Assembly (NCBI GenBank): GCA_027186245.1
Contig: CP114488.1
Span: 1,872,501 to 1,936,500 of the forward strand
DNA length: 64,000 nucleotides
From: Coriaria nepalensis
Lineage: Eukaryota > Streptophyta > Magnoliopsida > Cucurbitales > Coriariaceae
Direction: 5' to 3'
The number at the start of each line of letters is the position of its first letter. Positions within the stretch are counted from its first letter, which is position 1. Position numbers and translations under genes: made by a program. Shown here in pieces: positions 1 through 10,839 of the stretch. The notes under the pieces are model-generated. The model was given only the letters and a program-made list of their open reading frames with translations. It made no database searches and had not been told where the DNA came from.

Positions 1-1
1 A

Positions 2-1098
2 ATGGGCAACGAAGACGCCGTCTCCAGGCTCCAAGTCATTGCTCGCGACGGAAACATGCCTAATCTCATCTTATCTGTACGTGGCTCTCTTTATTCAGAG
101 TAGATGTGCTATTGTTCGATTTTCAAGATTAACTGATCAAGAGATACTAGGTCGACTCATGGTGGTAGTTCAAGCAGAAAAGGTATAATACTCACTCGTA
201 TTGTTTCTGATGATGATAAATGCTATTATTATGACCTCTGAAAGTAACCTTTTGAATCCATTAAGTTGTTTATTGTTTTCCAATTATTGATAACAGATCT
301 ATCTTTGCGGCTAGATTCGCTCTAAAGCATTACTGTTTAATATTAAATTTTTTGAAAACTTGAAACTTCTCTAGGTGGTAAACAGTATTCTTGTTCAATA
401 CTTCATGTCTCTCTTACAAGCCCCCAATTCTCTTACAATGTATGTTTGGACATATAAAGGTTCCTTTTGTTCCGGAAGGTCTTGAAGCAATCATTTTCAC
501 AGCAGATGGTGGTATGAGGCAGGCTTTGAATAACTTGCAAGCTACTTTCAGTGGATTCCGGTTTGTAAACCAAGACAATGTCTTCAAGGTCACGACCATT
601 CAAAATTTCTTTCTTTTATTTTTTTTTTCATATTAATATAATTCTATTTAGTCTTAACACTTTGGTAACTCAATAAACTCACTTTGATCTCAGGTCTGCG
701 ACCAACCTCATCCATTGCATGTAAAGAATATGGTCCGTAATGTTCTGGAGGGGAAATTCGATGATGCTTGTTCAGGTCTCAAGCAATTATACGACTTGGG
801 TTATTCTCCCTCAGATATAATCACTACCCTTTTCCGTATCATCAAAAACTACGACATGGCTGAGTATCTGAAACTGGAGTTCATGAAGGTATTCTTATCT
901 TTAACATTCACATCCTCATCATTGTTTTCTCTCACACATAACCACTCTTTCTAAAAACAAATTTACTTGTTCGTATGAAATTTACAGGAAACGGGTTTTG
1001 CTCATATGAGAATCTGTGATGGTGTTCGCTCCTATCTTCAGCTTTGTGGTCTTCTTGCAAAGCTTTGTGTAGTTAGGGAAACTGCTAAAGCAGCATGA
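2..1098 (+). pseudogene. RFC2: RFC2 (replication factor C small subunit), internally deleted copy, cut by the window edge
   Basis: Replication factor C small subunits load the PCNA clamp at primer ends. Five coding blocks are recognisable: 2-76 (GNEDAVSRLQ through NLILS), 99-182 (SRCAIVRF through QAEK), 460-588, 694-888 and 988-1098, ending KAA-TGA. The last three are joined by normal GT-AG introns and keep phase. Between 76 and 99 only 22 bases remain where the family has about 110 residues with the Walker A P-loop, the Walker B DEAD-type box and sensor 1. Read straight through, this junction hits a TAG at 99-101, and 22 bases is too short for an intron. The conserved GDMR motif reads GGMR. 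Upstream exons lie outside the window. What is seen is a gene without its ATPase centre, most likely a pseudogene. An assembly collapse is the main alternative. Confidence 0.85.
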
Positions 1099-1329
1099 GT
1101 AAGTAGTTGGTACGAGTATAAATTCTTGGATTTTTTTTCGATGGGGGAAAATTCAGTAATTTATCTCGAAAATTTAGTTCCAGAATCTCTCGCAAGTTAA
1201 AACCATTACTCTGCTCGACCTGTGCTTGCTCCATTGCAACAATCTTTACAATAAGATATCTGCATTTTTCTTGTATCACATTGGTCTTAGAATTTCTCTC
1301 TTTTTTTCTGGCTCTTTGCACTGTTTTTC

Positions 1330-1521
1330 CTATCGGAAAAATAAATAAATAAACACTATTACGAATAGAAGCTTCAACTCTTCGATCGGATCTGCACCGA
1401 TGGGATGGTATAAAGACTCCTGGTTAACTCCCGAATTGGCTAGAAAATCAGCACAGTTGTTACCATCTTTGTAAATATGCTTTGAAGCTGTCTTAACTCT
1501 GAGTTTCCTACTTGTTTGCAA
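1330..1521 (-). mobile_element. LINE-derived RNase H fragment
   Basis: The minus-strand frame contains HIYKDGNNCADFLANSG, which matches the C-terminal RNase H-like motif of plant non-LTR retrotransposons (pattern HIxREGNxxADxLAxxG). Only about 60 residues are open and no reverse transcriptase is visible nearby, so this is a scrap of an old insertion. It lies 230 bp downstream of the RFC2 stop, in the space before the eL24 gene. Confidence 0.55.
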
Positions 1522-2018
1522 CCCTGTAGATGTAATTTATGCCTAGCTTTATATACATAAATCAAATTATGGTACAATTTTTGGTTTGTTAAACTATGTG
1601 ATATTCTGGATATTCGAGACTAATCTAGATATTTCCGAAAATCGCAAGCCAAAAAAAAAACAAAAAAACTAGGTGATATTGTCACATAATGTACCCGACA
1701 TGTGTAAATCCTTACCATATTACTGTTTACAATTGAACACCTTAACCTAAGAGTTGGAAAGAAAACGATAAGTCGGTCTTTAAGTGATCAAATAACGATC
1801 AGTCGGATCCATTTAAAGAGGAGGTAGAAGAAAGACAGTTTGGGCTCTTTAGAATAAATAACCCATTAACAAAACCGGGCTTTTCATTTTACAGTGTGTT
1901 TACTTCCGACGTCGTTTCGTTGAAGCTTCGTTTTTTGTTTCATTTTCGTCTTTGCTCAAGTACCGAGACTCTGCGAATGAGGAGGTGAGGAGCAGCGGAA
2001 TTCTCAGCACCAGCCATA
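1522..2018. other. Gene-free spacer with probable eL24 promoter
   Basis: No coding potential was found. A TGGGCT hexamer at 1841-1846 and a GGGCTTTT stretch near 1877 resemble the site II elements (TGGGCY) common upstream of plant ribosomal-protein genes. A pyrimidine-rich leader follows, up to the ATG at 2019. The promoter reading is an inference from position and motif only. Confidence 0.35.
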
Positions 2019-3378
2019 ATGGTCCCCAAGTTCGTGTCTCTCTCCATCCCTCACTCTCTCTCTCCCTCTGGTATATTAACAAATTCGAAGCCATGAAGCT
2101 TAAGTTCGAGCTTAATGAAGTAACTTAGGAGCGAAAATATCGATGTTAAATTAGTTCAAACAGGAACATGACTTCAAGTTTATGAATTTAAGGCTTAAAA
2201 TTTTCGAGCATTTATATATATTCTTCTCTGCAGTTGTGTTGATTCTCTTAATGTTTTTACTCCTAATTTGCTTGGAAGATCCCAATTTCTGAGCTAGATA
2301 TACTGATTTTTGTGTGATTTCAGTTAGGATTATTGTCTAGTAATTAGAATTTCATTTTTTTCCTCTCTCTGGACCTCTATCTCTCCTTTTTAATTTGAAA
2401 TGTTGTTGATTGAGAGTGTGTTTGTAAACCAAAAATCAAGTTTATCAAACTCCATTTCCAAAAGGCATTATATCTTATAAATACCACTAACCTCACAATG
2501 CATCCAAAATTCAGTTTTCAAATTCCAGTTGTACCAACGTTGAATTAAACCAACTTTCAATGTGTACTATTGTTTCTATTCAGGAGTGAACTATGCCGCT
2601 TTAGTGGCCAAAAGATATACCCTGGCAGGGGGGTCAGATTCATCCGCTCAGATTCTTAGGTAAAGGAATTTACATGCTATTTAATTTCCAGATTTCCTCA
2701 AAGCCAATATTGTCATAGTTTTACTCCCTCCAGTAACTTGTTAAATGAAAAATGTTGGAATTGGTTACTGTACGTAGGTTTTCCTGTTTGTCAACTCGAA
2801 ATGCAAGAGATATTTCCACAACCGATTGCTGCCCTCAAAGCTTACCTGGACAGCCATGTACAGGAAACAACATAAGAAGGTAATAAATTCATTGTCAGAA
2901 TTGTGACTAAAATCAAGTTTCTTTTTCCTATTTGGATTTTTGGTATGATTTTATGTTGATTGGTCCTTTAGGATACTGCTGCTGAAGCAGTGGAGAAGAG
3001 GCGTCGTGCCACCAAGAAGCCTTGTTCAAGGTCCATTGTCGGTGCCACATTGGAAGTTATTCAGAAGAGAAGAGCCGAAAAGCCTGAGGTCAGAGATGCT
3101 GCCCATGAGGCTGCCCTCCGGTAAAAATTTATTATATTCTTCCAACCCGTTGCTTAAATTTCATTTACCGAATATATTCTAGCTGAAAAAATTCACTATA
3201 TATTGTTACTCTTGTGACTTTCAGTGAGATTAAGGGGAGGATCAAGAAGACTAAGGATGAAAAGAAGGGAAAGAAAGCAGAGTTGACAAAGTCGCAGCAA
3301 TCGCAAACTAAGGGTAATGTCCTCAGGGGTGCTGCTCCAAAGGGCCCCAAACTTGGAGGTGGCGGAGGGAAGCGATGA
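2019..3378 (+). pseudogene. RPL24: 60S ribosomal protein eL24 gene with an in-frame TAG, probable recent pseudogene
   Basis: eL24 is a component of the cytosolic large ribosomal subunit. Five exons fit the plant gene: 2019-2029, 2584-2659, 2778-2879, 2972-3120 and 3225-3378, all with GT-AG borders and matching phases, for 163 codons plus stop. The N-terminus reads [16 protein letters not shown] and the tail is basic, ending GGGGGKR. The last codon of exon 2 (2657-2659) is TAG where the family has Gln (RSDSQ-VFLF), so translation would stop after 28 residues. No alternative donor removes it in frame. Several other normally conserved positions also differ (Pro3, RLLPSKL, KPCSRS, NVLRG), which suggests relaxed constraint. 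A sequencing error at the TAG cannot be excluded. Reading-frame and splice-site integrity argue that the decay is recent. Confidence 0.8.
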
Positions 3379-4388
3379 TTTTACTATACTACCCTTCCAA
3401 CATCTTCCCATTTCGAGTTTATGTTTTTCTTTGATAACCTGCTTTTCACAGCTTACTTGGCTTTGACTTTCTTAGCCTTGTGATCTTTTAAATTTTGATG
3501 TTTTGCGATACGTACTAAGCCGTGCCGGTCGGAATTATCCTATTTGACTTTCACATATTAAACATCGTGGCCTTGTTTCATTATTCATTATTTCATTGTT
3601 TCATTGCATAGTCTCTGTATTAAAGGTTTCAAATTGTGTTCTACTTATCTAACTGATTCAATATGTTTAGTGCAGTAAGAATCCAAGAGTTATATGACAG
3701 TAGGACTTGCCATTTTAACAAAGTCTATGACAGAATGAAGCTGATTGTGGTGGACGACTCAGATTCTTAACTCACAGTTGAAATTTGTGGACTCGCTAAA
3801 GTGATCCGAATTTCTAGCTAGGGTTTTATTACATCAACATGGAATTGAATTGGGGAAGGAAAAAAAAAACCTAGGATACAATTGTACAAACCATAAGAAA
3901 ACATGAATCCAGGGAAACCACGGGTAAGACATGCCATTTTGGAGTTTTATCGACTGTCATTCCAGGATTTGCAGTCCGATACATTTCCATTATGTTACCT
4001 AGCCAAACCCGCCACCTCATGTGCCAAAGTCAAACGGTTGTTCGTCCTTCCCCGCTCCCTCTTTTTCTACATATGCGGTGGCGGGCGGTAGGCGAAAATC
4101 CAGAACAAATACACATATCCTCTACGAGTGATCTATAGATTAAATTTATTCGAATAATGAAGCTTTATTTTCAACATGAATCCGAAAATCATCCGAATTG
4201 TAAATACTGTTTCTTCATTTTTATATCCTCTATCGAGCTATTACACAATTTTCTTCTTCTCTCGTGTAAAATTAGATCGAACAAAACAAAGAGCCTTGAT
4301 ATAATGGGATGAGACATGTTCCCATTTTATAAATAAGAGTACAAGTGAGGAAGATTTTGGAAGAGAGAGAACAAAACCTATTGAAAAG
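3379..4388. other. Convergent intergenic region (3' ends of eL24 and the kinase)
   Basis: This holds the presumed 3' UTRs of the two convergent genes. Short open frames here (for example 3903-4091) show no recognisable protein. No repeat or RNA gene was noticed. Confidence 0.4.
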
Positions 4389-7300
4389 CTATGAGCTGTT
4401 TCTGGATGGCATTGTGGAAAATTTCTGAACCAGGCTTGTCATTCTCCGAATTAGATCTTCAAATGAGGGCCGTTTATCCGGGTCACTACATTTTTTTTTA
4501 ATTACCAAAACATTGAGTTGATATCAGAAAATAATTGTCATCTATAGGAGGAGATAGGGAAATATGATGAAAATAGGGTAGTGTCTGTTACCTTTGCCAA
4601 CAGTCTTGGATTATGGATGCCAGTTGAGGATCAAGGTCTTCTGGTAGCTCTAATCTTCTATCCATGAAACCCACAACTCCAACTACCTTTAAAATGGGAC
4701 GATCATCCATTCATTAGAATTGTTAAGGTACTCACAAGGAGCAGAGAGAGAGACAGACCTGTAGGGAATTGAGGTTCTTCCAAGGGATGGATACAGTCAC
4801 TAGTTCCCATAAAATGACACCAAAACTGTATACATCAGACCTGCGCACATGAAGGGCATTTTCTTCCTATTAGGGAAAAATTAAAAATTAAAAAATAAAT
4901 AACAAATTGTAATTTCCAGAAAGGACAGAGAGCAGATCAAGGGAGACATGGAAAGGGGAAAAAAAATGAAGAGACAAGCTTGCATTTGTTTACATTAAAA
5001 AAGGTGTTGAATAACAAATGTAGATGCAAATGATGGTCTACAGCTAGATCCAAGATGCAATTATAGGATTAGTTAGAATGTTGATATGTGAGAAAATTGA
5101 AGAAATCTGTGATCCGAGTAAGGGGTTTCATGAGAGGGAGAGCAAGTTCTTTCAAGTATAAAAAATGCACACGAAATTACTTTTCATTTGAAGGTTCATT
5201 GCGAAGAATTTCAGGAGCCATCCACTGAGGCTGCATTTATAAGAGGGAGGAAAAGAAGAAACAGAAAAACAGAGGAATATAAGAGTCTAGTCTCATCACA
5301 AAGAATAAACAGAGGGATCAATTTAAAGGAATTATAGAGATCATTACTGTTCCTCTGCCAGATTTTGCCGTTAACAAAGTTGCATTCTTCAATCTCGATA
5401 GGCCAAAGTCACCAACCTCAAAAGAACCAAAGCAAAAACCAAGGATCTTTTACATAAAATACTAAAACAAATTTTGACATAGTGGTTAAGTCCAGCTTGA
5501 AGAATTCATGTACCTTGACACTCCAGTTTCTATCAACAAGAAGATTAGATGATTTAAGGTCCCTATGTATTATGGGTGGATTCATTCGATGCAAATAATT
5601 CATTCCTCTGGCCTGCAAATGAAGAATTAGAGTTCGATTTCAGAGGAGAGAAGGGAGAGAGAGAACTCACAGCATCAAGGGCCATTCTTAGACGCCGTCT
5701 AATATCTAATGTCTGATTGTTCTTGTGAAGCGTTTTGAACAGGCTTCCCCTTTAAAAACCGAAATATCACAGCATATCAGATGTAATGTACGGAAGATAT
5801 GCGTAAATAAGTTAAAGTGCTTTTGAAGAACAATCTACAAACTAAATTGGAACTACCTAGGCAGGAACTCCGTGACGATGGCAAGCCTTTCCTGTGAGTA
5901 AACTGCTCCCATAAACAGCAATACATTAGGATGTCTCAACCTCTTCATTATATCAATCTGAAGTAAAACAGAATGGAAATTTGATTTAATCTTCATATCT
6001 TCAAACAAAGGTTGACGAAAGATTAGTTCGAAGTACCTCCTTCTTGTAGTCATTTAAAACCCCCTCTTTGTACTCGTTTGCAAAGTAAACCTTAACGGCA
6101 ACATCCTGTCAAACACAAATCGAACAGTATAATATTTTTATGACATAAAATGGAATGAGAAATCAAGAGGCTCGTGTTTCTTTAAGATCACCGATCCGTT
6201 CCAAATTCCGTGATAAACAACGGCATAAGAACCTGTGAGAAAAAAAACAGTTACATTTGACCAGAAGAAGAAAAATCCAAAGTGCAAGGATTAGTCCTAA
6301 GGTTTCAACATAAAGTGCAATTTTGGAGACCTAGGGCTTGTTTGGTTCGATTCTTTGATGGGAATGGAATGAAAATTTCATTCCATTACACTGTTTGGTT
6401 CGAAGTAATGATGGAATGAGAATGATTTTTGATTCCCACTTGAATGAAAATGTCGTTATTTCATTCACCTAAATAGTTGTTTTTGGTGGGAATCAAAATA
6501 AGCATTCTTTTACACGGGATTTTTTTTTTTTCATCTTTTAAATTCTATTGTGGTACTTGTGTAATTTTTGAAATTTCTTCTTCAAATGGACACGAAAAAA
6601 TCATCATTCTCATTCTTATTCCTAGTAATCCCTGTGTAACTAAACAGACACAAAAAAATATCATTTTCATTCCCATTCCCACAAAGGAATCGAACTAAAC
6701 GAGCTCATAAAGTTTACCTTGTCCAATCTCCTCCCCTAAGTGCAGATCTTCCCATCGTATCTCACAATCTACAATTGATTTTGACTCATTATCTCCTTTA
6801 ATTGATGAATTTCCCTGGCTATTGATGCTCCCGCCTGAACTTGGACACTGCTTAGAATCTTGCTGTCTTTGTGCTTCAGTCTCTGTTTTGTAACACTCAT
6901 TGCATTTCTCTGAAGTAGATTGAAGTTGTGAAGTATCTTCATTCTTTTGCAGTAAAGCCTTACTTGCACCATCCTTTTGCGTATCTCCATTTTTTCTTCC
7001 ATTCTCGCCAATATCCCGAATATGAATCTTTGAGAAGACCTTTATTCCCTGTTTCATTCCAGCCAACTAATATATCCAACTTTTTAGAAAACAAAGGAGG
7101 CAGAGAAAAAGCTAATGTTTTGAGAATCATCATAAGTAGGTTGTATATTTTTTACCCCATCATAAAGATATAAACGATAAATCCCTCATTAGTTGTGCAT
7201 TTGGAAAACTATTTGAAACTAATGTCTTAAAAAAACAGAATTTCAGCTAACATTGTGAGGTAAACTGAGTTTCACATTTCAGAAACTATTCAGAGAGACT

Positions 7301-8933
7301 GGATTTTTAGAGGCCTAAACTTAATTTTAGATACAAACTGAAGTTTAAAATTGGTTCTCAAATGCTGCTCTAGGCATACACAATCTGAACCATAGAGTTC
7401 AGACAACCAAATAATGATAGGCAGAGATTTACAAGACGTTGAAATCATGAAGAAACAGGATAAGGATATTACTATTTAATGACTGAAAATTTCCCAATCA
7501 GTCTTAACTTTTGGTAGTTCATGTATATCCGAGAAACTAAGGCATAAACAGATCATAAAAGCAATAATCGATTAAGAAAAGGGACATACTAATTTCCCAG
7601 GTTTCTCCGACTCTGCATCTTCACTGTCCTGGAATTTAGCGCTTGAACAACATGAATCTTCTGCTTCTCTCCTCAATCCAAGTTTTGAGGCCTGATCAAT
7701 CGAAATGCGCCCCCCCCCCCCCCCCAAAAAAAACTCTTTACAAAAAATCAAGATAAACACAAGAGTGGAAAGAACGACAAAGAGGATTATATAAAAACAC
7801 CAGATTAGAAACAGAAGATGCAAAGTTGTGTGGAACTGGTGCAACTGGCGGTCTTGAGTTCCATTGGATTCTTTTCAAATCTAAACCCCGTAATTTAGGT
7901 CGATTTTCGCCATTATCTTGATCTCTTCTCTGATTTTCTGAATTAATGCTATTAAACAATGCTGCATCGCTAGAAACAAGGATAATTCGAGAAACTTCAT
8001 TGTCCTCGTATAAGGGGCTTTTGGTCACTAGTGCCATGAATATTTCACCCGATTTCTTCTTAAAAGGAAACTGACCTGCCCACAACTTTTCCGTGCTTGA
8101 GCTTTCCATTATTTTCTGAAATGGTATATGATATTCTTCTGGAACAAGAAGTTCGGCCACTCTCTGTCCAACAACTTCATAGTCCTTCCATCCATATAGT
8201 TTTTCAGCAGGTACGTTCCTAAATTATAACACTACTGTTGAGCTGTGAAATTTATGTGAACTAAAATAAGAATTTAAAGAGTAAACTGATTTGTTTCATG
8301 CTGCACTGAATCTAGAATTAGCATTAGCATAACCACATGATATTAATGAGTTTCAATGTTTCAGCTTTCAATTCTGTTATTTCAACTACTAAGTTCTTCA
8401 ATTCCCATCAATTTTTACTCATTATTAAAACTCATTTCTTAGAGGCAATAAGTCGAATGCTTTATGTGCAACACAGATGCAATTGCATCTTTTCAATAGC
8501 AAAATCAATAAGTTTTGCGGTACTACTCTAATAGAGGATGTTTTCATCCTTCTATTTCGTCAAGATACTCTAGTTTATGAAGAAAAAAAAATGATATAAT
8601 TATATATATGCATATACAGTTATGCATACATGATACATACCAGTATGTGATCTCACCGGATGAAACTTTGCAGACATGAACAGCATGACCAATCGAGTCC
8701 AAAACGTTCTTATACGGACTACCACGCATGAAAAATCCTGGAATATAACTCCCACCGGAAAACGACGTCATCACCACCTGGCTCCTCTTCAGCTTCGTAT
8801 CCTTCCTGTCCTGCTGAATCAGTACCAACTCATCGAACTGCTCTTTAAGCCTCGCGTGACTCGCCTCAAGACTCTGAAATCGATCGAACAGAGTTCTGTA
8901 CATCATCTCCGGAGAATCCTCCTAGCCGGCCAT
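4389..8933 (-). CDS. PAS-domain Raf-like (MAPKKK-type) protein kinase
   Basis: This is a Ser/Thr-Tyr kinase of the plant Raf group with an N-terminal PAS sensor, probably cytosolic or nuclear. Fourteen exons on the minus strand: 8933-8641, 8218-7801, 7691-7590, 7066-6718, 6232-6192, 6105-6037, 5957-5857, 5749-5671, 5612-5514, 5416-5348, 5230-5181, 4840-4759, 4686-4592, 4485-4389. Counting from the ATG at 8904-8906 it encodes 638 residues. The PAS region is about residues 55-170 ([14 protein letters not shown]) and a charged linker follows. The kinase domain starts near residue 370 with the glycine loop [12 protein letters not shown], then VAVKVY lysine near 397, HRDLKSSN near 491, DFG near 511, and WMAPEI. 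An upstream in-frame ATG at 8931-8933 is followed three codons later by TAG (8922-8924), so the usable start is the MetMet at 8906/8903. From memory it resembles At4g23050. The substrate is unknown. Confidence 0.9.
6334..6706. mobile_element. MITE in a kinase intron, about 373 bp, long imperfect terminal inverted repeats
   Basis: The left end begins GGGCTTGTTTGGTTCGATTC and the reverse complement of the right end begins GAGCTCGTTTAGTTCGATTC. The match continues with a few mismatches for about 43 bp (through GGGAATGG-AATGAAAAT). The interior is AT-rich and non-coding. The element lies in the intron between the 349-bp and 41-bp exons of the kinase, and its right end is only 11 bp from the splice donor at 6717. 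Terminal sequence and size fit a PIF/Harbinger- or hAT-type MITE. Target duplications are not clear enough to assign the superfamily. Confidence 0.75.
7710..7725. repeat. C16 homopolymer in a kinase intron
   Basis: Sixteen consecutive C on the plus strand, immediately followed by A8. On the transcribed kinase strand this is a G16 run 19 bp upstream of the exon that starts at 7691, inside the intron 3' end. Confidence 0.9.
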
Positions 8934-8981
8934 AGACGACGTCGACGGAGACTCGCCAGCAAAAAAATGTGCAATGCGCAT
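8922..8981 (-). other. Upstream ORF ending just before the kinase start
   Basis: An ATG at 8979-8981 opens a 19-codon frame that also contains the ATG at 8931-8933 and stops at TAG 8922-8924. That is 15 bases before the first Met codon (8904-8906) and in the same frame. It could be a translational uORF. It could instead be the former N-terminus of the kinase (Met-Ala-Gly-stop-Glu-Asp) lost to a nonsense change. Confidence 0.5.
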
Positions 8982-8984
8982 AGT

Positions 8985-10839
8985 ATCGTTTCTTTCGAAT
9001 TTCATCGATAGTCAGAGATAGTTCATCACTATTTTATTTTTATTTTTATTATTTTTCTAGAAATTAAAAATATTTGTTATTAATATGAAAGTTGCGGATA
9101 TGATCCACGTTTCATTGGCTGCCACGGAGAAGCTGTAACATACGGACAGGTGTGCACTTGGATCTTGGTATTGGCGAAAGTAAAAGGGAAGAAACCTATC
9201 TCCACCTTTGACTTTGATGGGATGAACCGTTTAGATTTACTCCGTGGGATTGGGCAGGCGAGTTACATGACGGCAAGAGTCATGTCTCAAAGTTTTGGAC
9301 CAACAGTTATAAATTTTAGGGCGGTTGGTTTCAATTTGGGTATAAACCACATGATCCATTTTTTCGTAAATTAGAATTAATAAATATCTTTAATCCTAAT
9401 ATTATTAATTTATTAAGATTTTATTATACATATTATATTTTTTTATTAATTTTATTTGATTTGATTTGACTAATTTTTTTCAAACTTATTTTCTAATTAA
9501 ATTATTTGAATTGAGTTTAGATTAAACTTATAGTCAATCTAATATACATTAAACTTACATATTTTGAAAGATCAATTCGATTTTAAACTTAGAAAATCGC
9601 ATGACTGATTTTCTACGTACTCCTAATAAATTCTTAGTTTATTTCTCTTTTTAATAAAACTAGATCCGTTCTTGATGTAATAAGCTATATGAGCCTTGGA
9701 ATCTTCATTAGGGGACCATAGACCTTTTCTACACGTTAGCCTTGTTACAACAAGGATCCTTCCCCCATTACTAATATTTATGTTTAAGGGTAAAATTATA
9801 AATAAATAAAAATTGAAGAAAAAAAAATTGAGAGTAAAATTATCAAAATAAATAATAATTTTCTAAATTTAAAAATTGAAAATAAACAAAATGTAATATG
9901 TGAATTTCTCTAATAATTAAAAATAACTCGTAATATATTATTATATATTTTTTTTAACTAAATATTTTTTTCACTTATTTTACTAATTCTAATTTATTTC
10001 ATGAATTATAACTAAACAAGCCATAATTATTATAAACATGACTTAAAAATTAATGAACTAAAATGGAGAGAATTATAAATTACGTGCTGCAAGAAAGTTA
10101 GGTGACTTGCACTAAAAAAAGTGGCGTTTCCAATTTTATAAAATTAGAACTTTTATTCTCGTTAAATTAAAATTTGTAAGTCTTGTATAAATATTTCCCC
10201 CATAATTTTAATATTAAAATTAAAGAGTATATCGATTTATGTTTAGATATAAATATTAATTTACTTTCTTAATTTTCTTAGAATATTACTATACAACTCA
10301 TATTTTTTTCCTTAAAAAATGAGTTTTTATTTTATAAAATATAAAATATCATTGAGTTATAGAATATATATTTAAATTTTCTAAATCTTATTTTTTTTAA
10401 TAATCAAATACAAAATTAATATATATATAAATTATATAATTAGGGCTGAGTATTTTTTCCAATCTTGTCACGATCAAGAATCAAAGTATTGATTTCGTCT
10501 CGTTCCTCTTCTAGGTATTGAGGGCCGCGAACGAGAATGAGAACAATTTTATTTCATTCTCATTACTCTTCCTAACTACTATTTAAGAAAAAAATTAATA
10601 AATGTATTTTTTTAATTTTGATAATATAATTATAAGTATTGAATTATTTTTACTTATTTTTGTATAAATTTTTATTGTTAATTTGTTATTTTCGTGGTGA
10701 TAATTTAAAATTATGAATATTAATACAAATTGAAATTATTATATAAATTGACTCATTAATAATTAATTAAAAAAATAACCAAGAATTTCAATCTCGTACC
10801 GGCCCTATTCAAATCTCGTGGTATCAGTATGTCCTTACA
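8985..10839. other. Gene-free AT-rich intergenic region
   Basis: This contains the presumed kinase promoter (8985-9370, the least AT-rich part), then strongly AT-rich DNA. An open frame at 9150-9374 has no recognisable family. No RNA gene or clear element was found. Confidence 0.4.

Noticed and set aside
6345..6360. GGTTCGATTC as a tRNA box B
   Set aside because: It is part of the MITE inverted repeat and there is no box A or cloverleaf around it.
9150..9374. 74-codon open frame upstream of the kinase
   Set aside because: No family resemblance, no splice partners, and it lies in the presumed divergent promoter. Treated as chance.
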